Shown one piece after another: positions 20,052 to 29,552 of a DNA stretch of 64,000 nt. The first letter of the stretch is position 1; every line of letters begins with the position of its first letter. This stretch comes from CAVQJU01 sp963754955 (GTDB taxonomy: Bacteria > Acidobacteriota > Vicinamibacteria > Vicinamibacterales > CAVVIG01), in the NCBI GenBank assembly GCA_963754955.1, contig CAVWHY010000006.1:682001-746000 (forward strand), written 5' to 3'. Below the pieces are notes generated by a model. It was not told the origin of the DNA. It did not search any database and worked only from the letters and a program-made list of their open reading frames with translations. A program made the translations under genes and the position numbers.

Positions 20052-21506
20052 TCGTCTCTGAGTGGCCGGCTCGTGGTTCACGCGGCGACCGACGCTGACG
20101 CGCAGCTCATCGCCGCCGTGAAGCGCGGACAGCCCGCGATCGCGCGGCAGTTGCTGTTACAACAGCACGCCGACGCCAACGCCCGCGAGGCGGACGGCAC
20201 CACCGCTCTCCACTGGGCCGTCCGCGGCGACGATCTCGAGACCACGCAGCTGCTGATTCGCGCGGGCGCGAATGCCGGCGCGTCCAACCGTTACGGCGTG
20301 ACGCCGATTGCGCTGGCCGCCACAAACGGCAACGCCGCGACAATGGCCGCGCTGCTCAAGGCGGGCGCCGATCCGAACGCCGCCACGCCCGCCGGGGAGA
20401 CCGTCCTGATGACGGCGTCGCGAACCGGCCGGACCGACGTCGTGCGGCTGCTGCTCGAGCAACCGGTCAACGTGAACGCGAAAGAGGGTTCCTTCGGCGA
20501 GACCGCGTTGATGTGGGCGGCAGCGGAAGACCACGCGGACGTCAGCCGTCTGCTCGTCAGCAGGGGCGCTGACGTCAACGCCCGATCGGAGCTCGTCGAC
20601 CTGCCGCCCGTGAAGGTCGATTTCGCGACGATGGTCACCACGGCATTGCCGCGCGGCGGCCTGACGCCGTTGATGTTCGCGGCGCGCCAGGGAGCGCTCG
20701 GCGCCGTGCGCGCGCTGGCGGACGCGGGCGCGAACCTGAATCTCACCGACCCGGACGGCATGAGCGCGATGGTCATCGCGATCATCAACGGACACCACGA
20801 CGTGGCGTCGGCGCTGCTCGACAAGGGCGCCGATCCCAACGTCGCCGACAGCTCCGGGATGGCCGCACTCTATGCCGCGGTCGACATGCACACCGCCGAT
20901 CCGCTGATCAATCGGCCGCCGACGCGCGTCAGCGGCGGCGTGGACGGCGTCGAAATCGTCCGGCGGCTCCTGGCGCACGGCGCCGGCGTCAACGCGCGGC
21001 TCAAGGCGCCGCTGCTCCAGAGGCAGCACAACGGCGGCGATCCGAATCTCGGCCAGGGGGCGACGCCGCTCATGCGGGCCGCGAGGAGCGGCGACGTCAC
21101 GCTCATGCGGCTCCTGCTCGATGCGGGCGCCGACGTGACGCTGACGACCCGGGCGGGGACGACGCCGCTGCTGTTTGCGACCGGTCCCGCGCGGCGCAAG
21201 TCAGACCAGGCGGCGATTGAAGCGATTCGTCTGTGCCTGGATCACGGCGCCGACATCAACGCCGCCGATGCGAACGGCCAGACCGCGCTGCACCTCGCCG
21301 TCACGCAGGCCGACAGCATCGTGTCGTTTCTGGCTGGGCGGGGCGCGAAACTTGACGTGAAGGATCGGCAGGGGCGGACGCCGCTCGATATCGCCCTCGG
21401 GGTGGGTGACGCCGGCGGTGGACGCGGCGCACGCGGCCGCGGCCCGGCCGGCCCGCGCGAAAGCACCGTCGCCTTGCTGCGCCAGTTGATGGCGAGCCGT
21501 CAGTAG
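20034..21506 (+). CDS. Exported ankyrin-repeat protein (copy 2)
   Basis: Reading from GTG at 20034 gives 490 residues that begin in the leader and run through ankyrin repeats (DADAQLIAAVKRGQPAIARQ, DGTTALHWAVRGDDLETTQL, NRYGVTPIALAATNGN, GETALMWAAAEDHADVSRL, DPDGMSAMVIAIINGHHDVA, GQTALHLAVTQADS). The more likely start is ATG at 19979, inside or next to palindrome P2: MNHNGRED followed by the hydrophobic IFVGVVFLVVLVS joins the body if one base near 20055 is removed, exactly as in copy 3. The C-terminus has a glycine/arginine stretch (GGGRGARGRGPAGPRE) that the paralogues lack. Closest paralogue is copy 3. Confidence 0.88.
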   Translation: MCSSWFSSLSGRLVVHAATDADAQLIAAVKRGQPAIARQLLLQQHADANAREADGTTALHWAVRGDDLETTQLLIRAGANAGASNRYGVTPIALAATNGNAATMAALLKAGADPNAATPAGETVLMTASRTGRTDVVRLLLEQPVNVNAKEGSFGETALMWAAAEDHADVSRLLVSRGADVNARSELVDLPPVKVDFATMVTTALPRGGLTPLMFAARQGALGAVRALADAGANLNLTDPDGMSAMVIAIINGHHDVASALLDKGADPNVADSSGMAALYAAVDMHTADPLINRPPTRVSGGVDGVEIVRRLLAHGAGVNARLKAPLLQRQHNGGDPNLGQGATPLMRAARSGDVTLMRLLLDAGADVTLTTRAGTTPLLFATGPARRKSDQAAIEAIRLCLDHGADINAADANGQTALHLAVTQADSIVSFLAGRGAKLDVKDRQGRTPLDIALGVGDAGGGRGARGRGPAGPRESTVALLRQLMASRQ

Positions 21507-21517
21507 CCGCCTCGGAC

Positions 21518-21572
21518 GTAGTGCGGACCTTCAGGTCCGCCGGTGGCAGGCAGGCCTGAAGGCCTGCACTAC
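21518..21572. repeat. Paired-hairpin element R4 (REPIN-like)
   Basis: GTAGTGCGGACCTTCAGGTC and, after a short spacer, CAGGCCTGAAGGCCTGCACT ending in CTAC. The two halves are near-perfect inverse copies. It lies between convergent genes (ankyrin copy 2 and the MBL-fold gene), where it could also stop transcription from both sides. R6 at 35648 is almost identical. Confidence 0.9.
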
Positions 21573-21573
21573 C

Positions 21574-22473
21574 TCACCTGGTGAGCTCGCCGAAGATCGC
21601 GCGCGTGCTGGCGGTCGATCGATCGACGGGCGCCGTGTAGCCGGCGTACTTGCCGGGAGGCACCTTCCAGCTGTCCACGCTTTCGCCAATCGAGAGCCCG
21701 TGGCCGAAACCCGACACCGCGCCGTCGCGGAAGTCGCGGCAGAACCGCGCGTATTCCTCGAGGTCCTTCATCGTCATCAGCGGACCATGGCCGGGGATGA
21801 TCGTGTCGATGTTCTTGAGGCCGGCGGCAGCCTTGGCCAGCGTGTCGGGATACGCGAGACCGCTGCCGCCGTTGTCGATGTCGATCGGAGGCGGCTGTTT
21901 CGAGCCGAGCATGTCGCCCGCGTGCACGATCCGGAGGGCCGGGAACACGACCCACGCGTCGCCGTTGGTATGGCCGGCGCCGAAGTAGTAGAGATCGATG
22001 CGGTCTTTTCCCCCGCCGAGCGTCATCCTGTCCTTGAACATCAACTTGGGCAGGTAATTCACCTTGAGGCCCTTGAACGCCTCCTGGCGATCCATGTTGA
22101 GGCGCGTGTTCTGCTGGGCCACGATTTCCACCGACGTCGGGAAGAACTCGTTGCTGCCGGTGTGGTCGGCGTGCGCGTGCGTGTTGATGATCGTCGTGAC
22201 CGGCTTGTTCGTCACGGACTTGATCTTGTCCAGGATCGGCTGTCCCCAGCCAGCCAGCTTGGTATCGACGAGCACGACGCCCAGGTCGGTGACGAAGACC
22301 GCGCTGTTCCCGCCGCCGCCCGTCAGCAGATACAGGTTGTCCTTCAGCTTCTGCAGTTCGACGACTTTCGCGCCGTCGGCCGGCGCCTGCCCGGACAGTC
22401 CGGCGATTTGCAGCGAAGCCGCGCCGGCCGCGATCAACGCCGTGAGGACCCATACCCTTGTCATGGCCCACAT
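21574..22473 (-). CDS. MBL-fold metallo-hydrolase, exported
   Basis: The 299-residue protein has a signal peptide (VWVLTALIAAGAASLQIAGL) and a metallo-beta-lactamase fold with the zinc-binding THAHADHTGSN, the downstream GAGHTNGDAWVVFP, the bridging-Asp region RIVHAGDMLGSKQ and IIPGHGPLMTM. These give the HxHxDH, H, D, H ligand set. ATG at 22473 (MWAMTRVW) is chosen; ATG at 22464 is equally possible. It is probably a periplasmic hydrolase; the substrate cannot be told, although this branch includes quinoprotein-associated and beta-lactamase-like members. It is transcribed against ankyrin copy 2, and its stop immediately follows element R4. Confidence 0.9.
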   Translation of the reverse strand: MWAMTRVWVLTALIAAGAASLQIAGLSGQAPADGAKVVELQKLKDNLYLLTGGGGNSAVFVTDLGVVLVDTKLAGWGQPILDKIKSVTNKPVTTIINTHAHADHTGSNEFFPTSVEIVAQQNTRLNMDRQEAFKGLKVNYLPKLMFKDRMTLGGGKDRIDLYYFGAGHTNGDAWVVFPALRIVHAGDMLGSKQPPPIDIDNGGSGLAYPDTLAKAAAGLKNIDTIIPGHGPLMTMKDLEEYARFCRDFRDGAVSGFGHGLSIGESVDSWKVPPGKYAGYTAPVDRSTASTRAIFGELTR

Positions 22474-22577
22474 TCTACTGAAGGAAGCGGTTCTATACTT
22501 CTGGAGGGATAGCGGTGCACCTGAGGCGTCTTGCCCAGCGATCGGGCTTGTGGTACTAAGACCACGTTGCGACATGT

Positions 22578-22629
22578 GTAGGGCGAGGCTTTTAGCCCCG
22601 CCGCCGCGGCCCTGAAAGGGCCGCGCTAC
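22578..22629. repeat. Paired-hairpin element R5 (REPIN-like)
   Basis: GTAGGGCGAGGCTTTTAGCC, CCGCC, then GCGGCCCTGAAAGGGCCGCG and CTAC. Both feet are intact. It lies between divergent genes, upstream of the SnoaL-like gene. Confidence 0.85.
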
Positions 22630-22655
22630 CAGTTGTGCTCAGAGGAACCAGGACG

Positions 22656-23740
22656 ATGAATCGTTCGAAGGCGGTACTCGCCGTCACGCTCGGGGTCGCG
22701 GTGCTTGCGCAGGCAGCGGTGTCGTCGCAAAAGGCAGCGGCGGCGCCGAAGGCGATGGCGCTGACAGCCCTCGACTACATCGAGATCAAGCAGCTGGTGA
22801 ACCGTTACGCGTTCGCCGTCGACACCGGCAGCAACAACGGCTACGACTACGCGGACCTGTTCGCGGCCGACGGCGAGTTCATGCGGCCCTACGCACGGGG
22901 CCGCGAGCAGCTGGCGGCGCTGGCCCGCGGGGGCCGCCTCGGACCGGCGAACACCGTGCACTACATCATGAACCACGTGATCGAGCCGACGCCGGAGGGC
23001 GCCGTCGGAAGGCAGTACCTCGGTCGAGCTCAATTTCGATATTCCCGCGGAATCCTGCGGCGGCGCCGCAGGGCGCGCGGCGGCGGCCCGATCGACCAGT
23101 GGGCCCAGATCGGACGCAAGAACGGCGAGCTGGCGCGCACGGGCGGCCACTACGAAGACGTATACGTGAAGACCGGCGATGGCTGGCGTTTCAGGAAACG
23201 CGACTTCATCCCGTCGCGCAGCGGTGCGGACCCGGCGCCGCTGCCGCCGCCACGCATCCCCGCCGGCCATCGATGCCGCAGGCGATCGCCGGCCCCGCGC
23301 CGCCGGCTCACTTCACGCCGCCCACGCGTCAGACGATGCTGACGGCGATGGACTACATAGAAATTCAGCAGCTCGTGTCGAGTTACGGGCACGCGCTGGA
23401 CTCCGGGTACGGCACCGGCGAGAACGGCGAGCCGTACGCGAAGCTTTACACCGCCGACGCGGCGTTTGCCGGGGCCGCCGGCCACGATGAGCTCGTCGCC
23501 CTCGCGCACCAGCAGCCGCGCGGTCCCGACTACGTGCGCCACTACCTCACCAATCACGTCATCGAGCCGACACCGGACGGCGTGAAAGGCAAGGAATATC
23601 TGCTCGTGATCGACAACGGGGAGAACGGGAAACCGAGCACGATCTTCCTCGGCGGGCACTACGAGGAGACCTACGAGAAGACCGCCGAGGGATGGCGCTT
23701 CAAGACGCGCCGGCTGGTCACGCCGAGGTCAGGGCAGTGA
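22656..23740 (+). CDS. Exported SnoaL/NTF2-like protein with two domains (frameshifted)
   Basis: A signal peptide (AVLAVTLGVAVLAQAAVSSQ) is followed by two NTF2/SnoaL-like domains. The first begins ALTALDYIEIKQLVNRYAFA, continues NGYDYADLFAADGEF and NHVIEPTPEGAVGRQYL, and ends GGHYEDVYVKTGDGWRFRKR. The second begins MLTAMDYIEIQQLVSSYGHA and ends GGHYEETYEKTAEGWRFKTR. The frame is disturbed near 23022, near 23075 and again between 23220 and 23290, in the linker; a join across these gives the same plan as the three-domain protein at 36219. Related folds include ketosteroid isomerase and scytalone dehydratase; no reaction can be assigned. It may instead be two adjacent genes. Confidence 0.75.
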
Positions 23741-23745
23741 CGGCG

Positions 23746-24248
23746 ATGTCAAAGTGGATTGGAACGCTCGCGATGGTGTGCAGCCGCAGCCGTGATGCCG
23801 TCCGCCGCCGGGCCTGCGCTGACGGCGATGGACTACATCGAAATCCAGCAGCTGGTCGCCCGCACATCGTTCGCGCTGGACACGGCCGCCGACAAGGGCC
23901 GTGTGTTCGCCGGGCTCTTCACCGCCGACGGACGGTTGTCCTCGAAAACGGGCCAGCAGAGCGAGGTGAAAGGCCGCGACCAGCTCGCGGCGTTCGCCAT
24001 GGGCGACCTTGCGCATCGGGGGCCCGTCTACGTCCGCGACTACGTCACCAATCACATCATCCAGCCTGCGCCTGAAGGCGCCGCCGGCCGCGTGTACCTG
24101 GTGTGGATCGAAGTGGAGGAGAACGGCCGCCCGGGCGCCATCCAGAGCGGCGGGCGCTACGAGGACGTGTACGTCCGGACACCGGCGGGCTGGCGGATCA
24201 AGACGCAGGACGTTCGTGCCTTCGAAGCTCGGGCCTCACCAGCCGTGA
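23746..24248 (+). CDS. Exported SnoaL/NTF2-like protein, single domain (two frameshifts)
   Basis: ATG at 23746 opens MSKWIGTLAMV. Removing one base near 23772 continues the signal peptide into AAAAVMPSAAGP and the NTF2 domain (ALTAMDYIEIQQLVARTSFA, GRVFAGLFTADGRL, YVTNHIIQPAPEGAAGR, SGGRYEDVYVRTPAGWRIKT). Removing one C at about 24213 changes the end to KTRTFVPSKLGPHQP and TGA at 24246-24248, matching the KTRTFV...PQ ending of the protein at 36219. Without this correction the frame runs into the next gene and gives a false fusion. The stop overlaps the GTG start of DUF1592 copy 3 by 4 bp. Confidence 0.78.
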
Positions 24249-26614
24249 AGCGGTGGACGTTCGCCGCGGGCGCCGCGTGCTGCCTCTCGGCGCGCGGTTC
24301 GTGTGGCCACAGGCGCCGCCCTCCGGCGGCTCCGGCGGACGCGGCCCTGCTGAACCAATATTGCGTCGCCTGCCATAGCGACCGCCTGAAAACGGCGGGG
24401 CTGACCCTCGAGAACGCCGATCTCACGGATGTCGCCGGCCGCGCCGAGGTCTGGGAAAAGGTCGTCCAGAAGCTGCAAAGCGGGATGATGCCGCCGGCCG
24501 GGCGGCCTCGTCCCGATCGCGCGGCGGCGAGCGCCCTGGCGTCGCGGCTCGAAGGCGCGCTCGATCGCGCGGAGGCGGCGCATCCGGATCCGGGCGGCCC
24601 GCTGCTGCACCGGCTCAATCGCGCCGAATACGCCAACGCCATCCGGGATCTGCTGGCGCTCGACATCGACGCGGCGGCGCTGCTCCCGCCAGACGACTCG
24701 AGCGCGGGCTTCGACAACGTCGCCGACGCCCTCGGCGTGTCGCCGGCGCTGATGGAGCGGTATCTGTCGGCCGCCGACCAGGTGAGCGCGCTGGCCGTCG
24801 GCGACCCGGCGATCCTGCCGGCCTCGTTCACCTATCACGTACGCGGCGACACGTCGCAGTCCGATCACGTGGACGGGCTGCCCCTCGGCACGCGCGGCGG
24901 GCTGATGGCGCGGCCGACGCTGCCGCTCGACGGCGAATACACGATCAAGGTGAAGCTGCTGCAGACCAACCTCGGATCCGTCCGCGGTCTCGAGTACCCC
25001 CAGCAGCTCGAGATCTCGGTGGACGGCGCGCGCGTGCACCTCGTCCCGATGGGCGGCCCCGCGGATTTCGCCATTCTCCCGGAGAACGCCGAAGAGATCG
25101 CCGAAGCGCTCGACGCGCGCCTCGTCGTTCGTGTGCCGATTGCGGCCGGCCCGCACGATGTCGTCGCGACGTTCGTGCAGCGGACCGACGCGCAAGGGGG
25201 CCATCGCCTGCAGCCGTTCCTGCGCAGCAACGTCGACGCGACCGATCACACGGGCCTCCCGCACATCGAGAGCTTCACGATCACCGGTCCGTTCGGCACG
25301 ACGGCGTCCGGCGACACGCCGAGCCGGCGACGGGTGTTCAGCTGCCGGCCGGTGAGCGCCGCGGACGAGAAAACCTGTGCGCAACCGCATCATCACCACG
25401 CTGGCGCGCCGCGCGTACCGCCGGCCCGTTTCCGAGGCCGACACGGCGCGCCTCACGCGTCTCTACGAGAGCGGCCGCCGGGACGGCACCTTCGACGCCG
25501 GCGTCCAGTTCGCGCTGCGCGGCATCCTTGCCAGCGCCAAGTTCGTGTTTCGCGGCGAGCGCCGCCCGGAACCAGACCAAAGGGCGGGCGGCGCCATGCA
25601 CGCCGTCAGCGATCTCGAGCTCGCGTCTCGGCTGTCGTTCTTTCTCTGGAGCTCGATCCCGGACGACGAGCTGCTGACCGTCGCGAGCCAGGGCAGGTTG
25701 AAGGATCCGGCCGTCCTCGATAGCCAGGTGCGGCGCATGCTCGCCGATCCGAAAAGCCGGGCCCTCGTGGACAACTTCGCCGGGCAGTGGCTGTACTTGC
25801 GCAACTTGAAGAGCACGCAGCCCGATCAGAATGAGTTTCCCGACTTCGACGACAACCTCCGCCAGGCGTTTCAGCGCGAGGCGGAGCTGTTCTTCGAGAG
25901 CGTCCTCCGCGAGCAGCGCAGCGCCCTCGACCTGCTCAGCGCCGACTACACGTTCGTCAACGAGCGGCTGGCCCGGCACTACGGCATGCCGAACATTTAC
26001 GGCAGCCGGTTCCGTCGCGTCGCCGTCGCCGACGACGCGCGCAAGGGACTGCTGGGCAAGGGCGCCATTCTGCTCGTCACCTCCCACGCAGGCCGGACCT
26101 CGCCCGTTGTCAGAGGCAAGTGGATTCTCGACAACCTGCTCGGCACGCCGCCGCCCCCGCCGCCGCCGGACGTGCCGGCGCTCGAAGAGAAGAGCGCGAC
26201 GTCGCAGCCGCATTCCGTGCGCGAGCGGCTCGAGCAGCACCGCGCGAGCCCGTCGTGCGCGGGCTGCCACAAGCTGATGGATCCGCTCGGGCTGGCGCTC
26301 GAGAATTTCGACGCCGTCGGCGCGTGGCGCACGCGAGACGAAGGGTCACCGATCGACGCGTCGGGGCAGCTCGTCGATGGCACGCGCGTCGACGGCGTCG
26401 TCACGCTGCGGCAGGCGATCCTGCGGCAACCCGAGATGTTCGTGAGGACACTCACCGGCAAGCTGCTCGTGTACGCGCTCGGCCGCGGGCTCACCCACCA
26501 CGACATGCCCGTCATCCGCAGCATCGTCAGGGACGCGGCCCGTGACGATTACCGGCTGTCGGCGCTGATTCTGGGCATCGTCCACAGCCGGCCGTTTCTG
26601 ATGCGAGGGGGTAG
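24245..26614 (+). CDS. DUF1592-family exported di-CxxCH protein (copy 3, frameshifted)
   Basis: GTG at 24245 overlaps the SnoaL stop (GTGA). The N-terminal leader (MKRWTFAAGAACC) is partly scrambled, and then come YCVACHSDRLKTAGLTLENA, HRLNRAEYANAIRDLLALDI, LLPPDDSSAGFDNVADALGV, the jelly-roll-like middle, IITTLARRAYRRPVSEAD, DLELASRLSFFLWSSIPDDE, LLSADYTFVNERLARHYGMP, CAGCHKLMDPLGLALENFD and ALGRGLTHHDMPVIRSIV. A +1 break lies near 25381 (extra C before AACCGC). At the 3' end the frame runs on into the DUF1552 gene. One more G in the run at 26606-26610 would give TAG at 26612-26614 right after PFLMRGG, which I take as the true end. Confidence 0.87.
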
Positions 26615-26619
26615 ACTAG

Positions 26620-26675
26620 AGAGGTTAGAGGTTAGAGGTTGGCGAGGTCAGGGGCTGAGAGGCTCGGGACTGGGG
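26620..26675. repeat. Low-complexity GAGGTTA-type tract
   Basis: GAGAGGTTAGAGGTTAGAGG and the related GGGACTGGGGATG ending are built from GAGGTTA/GGGACTGG units. The same words occur at 39989-40046 after the pgm gene. It lies between the DUF1592 and DUF1552 genes of copy 3 and creates the apparent in-frame link between them. Confidence 0.65.
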
Positions 26676-27999
26676 ATGTTCACTCACAAACGGTCGCTGC
26701 CGCGTCGCACGTTTCTCCGCGGGGTGGGTGTGGCGCTCGGGCTGCCGTTCCTCGACGCGATGGCGCCGGCGTTCGCGGCGACGGCGAAAACCGCCGGCGC
26801 GCCGCTGAAGCGTCTCGGGTTCGTCTACGTGCCGCACGGCGTCATCATGGACCAGTGGACGCCCGCGAAAGAGGGCACCGGGTTCGAGTTCACGCCGATC
26901 CTGAAGCCGCTCGAGCCACTGCGGGAGTCGCTGGTCGTCGTCAGCAACCTGGCCCGACCCGAGGCCGGCTTCGAAACGCAGCACGCGGGCGCGGCGGCGT
27001 CGTGGCTCGCGGGTACGCCTCCCAAGCGGACGGAGGGACCGGACTTCCAGGTCGGCGTCACGATCGATCAGGTGGTGGCCCGGGCGATCGGACAGGACAC
27101 CACGTTCCCGTCGCTCGAAGTGGCGACCGAAGATTTCACCGGTCTCATCGGCGCGTGTTCCCCTGGCTACGCCTGCGCGTATGTGAACAGCCTCAACTGG
27201 CAGACGCCGACGACGCCGCTGCCGATGGAGATCAACCCGCGGGTCGTGTTCGAGCGGATGTTCGGGCGGGCGGGAACGAGGGCGCAGCGGCTCGCGCGGA
27301 TGGAGAAGGACCGGAGCATCCTCGATTTCATCAGCGACGATCTCGCCGACCTCCACAACGTTCTCGGGCCGCGGGACCGGGCGCGCCTGAGCGAGTACCT
27401 CGACGACGTCCGCGAGATCGAGCGGCGGATCGAGCGCGCCGAGAAACAGACGGGCGAGTTGACCATCCCAGATGCGCCGATCGGCGTGCCGGACTCATTC
27501 GAAGAGCACGTGGCGCTGATGTTCGATCTGCTCGCGCTCGCCTGGCAGGCCGACCTCACGCGCGTATTCACCTTCATGATGGCCCGGGAGTTCAGCCAGC
27601 GCACGTATCCGCAGATCGGCGTGAGCGAGCCGCATCACACCATCTCGCATCACGGGAACATCCCCGAGCGAATCGCGGAGCACGCGAGGGTCAACACTTA
27701 TCACGCGGGCCTGCTGGCGAAATTCCTGGAGCGTCTGCGCGGCCTTCCGGATGGCGACGGGACGGTCCTCGATCGCTCGCTGCTCGTTTACGGCAGCGGG
27801 ATGAGCAACGGCAACGGGCACACGCCGTATCCGCTGCCGCATATCGTCGCGGGTGGGGCAGCGGGACGGCGTGAAAGGCAATCGCCACCTGATCGCGCCG
27901 GAACACTCGCCGAACGCGAACCTGATGCTGAGCGTCGCCGACAAGTTCGGCCTGGAACTCGACCGCTTTGGCGTGAGCACCGGGCGAGTCGAACTGTAA
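26676..27999 (+). CDS. DUF1552 family Tat-exported protein (copy 3, one frameshift)
   Basis: ATG at 26676 gives MFTHKRSLPRRTFLRGVGVA, a twin-arginine leader, so this gene very likely starts here even though the frame is open upstream into the DUF1592 gene. The body follows the family: FVYVPHGVIMDQWTP, FPSLEVATEDFTGLIGA, PLPMEINPRVVFERMFG, VREIERRIERAEKQ, FMMAREFSQRTYPQIGVSEP and VYGSGMSNGNGHT. A +1 insertion near 27867 breaks the end; removing it gives GGVKGNRHLIAPEHSPNANL, DKFGLELDRF and GVSTGRVEL with TAA at 27997-27999. It is followed 12 bp later by ankyrin copy 3. Confidence 0.88.
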
Positions 28000-28011
28000 C
28001 CACGAACGATC

Positions 28012-29450
28012 ATGAACCACAAAGATCTCGAAGGTCACAAAGAAGCTCTTCCTTTCTTTGTGGTCTTTGTGACCTTTGTGGTTCTTGTTCTTGGTTCGTT
28101 CGCGGCCGTCCATGCGGCCACCAGCGCAGAGGCCCAGCTGATTGAAGCCGCGAAAGCGGGGCAGCCCGCCGTGGTTCGCACGCTTCTCGCGCAGCGGGCC
28201 AACGCGAACGCGCGCGAGGCGGACGGTACGACGGCGCTGCACTGGGCCGTGCGGTCTGACGATGCGCCCGACCGTGGCGGCGTTGCTCAAGGCGGGCGCC
28301 GACGCCAGCGCGACGAACCGCTACGGCGTCACGCCGCTCGCGCTGGCCGCAACAAACGGCACCCCCGAGATCGTCAGCGCGCTTCTCGACGCCGGAGCCG
28401 ACGCGAACAGCGCATCGCCCGAGGGCGCGACGGCCCTGATGACCGCCGCGCGGACGGGCAGCCGCGACGCGGTCAAGACGCTGCTCGACCACGGCGCCGT
28501 CGTGAACACCCGCGAACAGTGGTTCGGCGAGACGGCGCTGATGTGGGCGGCCGCCGAGGATCACCCGGACGTCGTCCAGTTGCTGATCGACTCGGGCGCG
28601 GAACTGGATGCGCGCTCGGTGCCGCTCGAGTTCGCGAGGTTCCGGTTCAACCTGGCGACGATGGTGAATACCGTGCTGCCGAGAGGCAGCCTGACGCCGC
28701 TGATGTTCGCCGCGCGGCAAGGGTCGCTGGCCTCCGCGCGGGTCCTGATCGACCGGGGCGCCGCACTGAACCTGACGGATCCCGACGGCACCACCGCGAT
28801 GGTGACGGCGATCATCAACGGACACTACGACGTCGCGGCGCTGCTGGTGCAGCATGGCGCGGATCCGAACCTGGCCGATGCCGCCGGCATGGCGGCCGTC
28901 TACGCGCTCGTGGACATGCACACGCAGCCGCTGATGATCAATCGACCGACGCGCAAGCCTTCGGGCGGCGTCGAAGACCTCGAGCTGCTCACGCAGATCC
29001 TCGCGCGTGGTGGCGACCCCAACGCGGCCCTGCGATCGCCGATCCTGGCGCGCTACCACAACATCGGCGACGGCCAGCTCGGGGCGGGCGCGACGCCGTT
29101 GATGCGGGCCGCGCGGTCGCGCGACGTGGCCGCCATGCGGCTGCTGCTCGACCGCGGCGCGGACCTGCAGACGGCAATCGGCAAACGGCGCCACGGCGCT
29201 GATGTTTGCCGCGACGCCTGCGCGCGGCGCAGGTGGGGGCGCCTCCGAAAGCGCGACGCTCGAGGCGATTGCCCTCTGCCTCGATCGCGGCGCCGAGGTC
29301 AACGCCGTGAACGCGCTTGGACAGACGGCTCTGCATCTCGCCGGTCAGGCCGGCGAGTCAGATCCGGTCGTCAGACTGCTGGTGTCGAGGGGAGCGGATC
29401 GGTCGATCCGCGACAAGCAGGGCCGCGCGCCACTCGATCCGCGACCCTGA
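28012..29450 (+). CDS. Exported ankyrin-repeat protein (copy 3, two frameshifts)
   Basis: ATG at 28012 begins MNHKDLEGHKEALP, followed by the hydrophobic FFVVFVTFVVLVLGSFAAVH, which forms a signal peptide; both parts are encoded by palindrome P3. The ankyrin body then follows copy 2 closely (TSAEAQLIEAAKAGQPAVV, DGTTALHWAVRSDD, NRYGVTPLALAATNGTPE, GETALMWAAAEDHPDVVQLL, DPDGTTAMVTAIINGHYDVA, GQTALHLAGQAGESDP). One extra base near 28266 and one near 29183 break the frame; removing them joins all three segments into about 478 residues ending at TGA 29448-29450. Its role presumably parallels the other copies. Confidence 0.85.
28014..28084. repeat. Long palindromic repeat P3
   Basis: The 71-bp element starts GAACCACAAAGATCTCGAAG and ends GACCTTTGTGGTTC, with CACAAAG-type units in the left arm and CTTTGTG-type units in the right arm. 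It covers codons 1-25 of ankyrin copy 3. Confidence 0.85.
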
Positions 29451-29456
29451 ATTCTA

Positions 29457-29529
29457 ATCACGAAGGCACGAAGGCCACGAAGAACTTCTTTGTACGAAAA
29501 GATCTTCGTGATCTTCGTGTCTTCGTGAT
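29457..29529. repeat. Long palindromic repeat P4
   Basis: The 73-bp element starts ATCACGAAGGCACGAAGGCC and ends GATCTTCGTGTCTTCGTGAT, closely matching P1 at 6214. It lies between the convergent ankyrin copy 3 and cytochrome genes, where a long hairpin could end transcription in both directions. Confidence 0.88.
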
Positions 29530-29552
29530 GGCCGAAGCGCGCGCCGAGGCAG

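Noticed and set aside
24100..25375. Fusion of a SnoaL domain with a DUF1592 protein (the frame is open across both)
   Set aside because: Removing one C near 24213 gives a normal SnoaL C-terminus and a stop overlapping a GTG start of DUF1592, as expected for two coupled genes.
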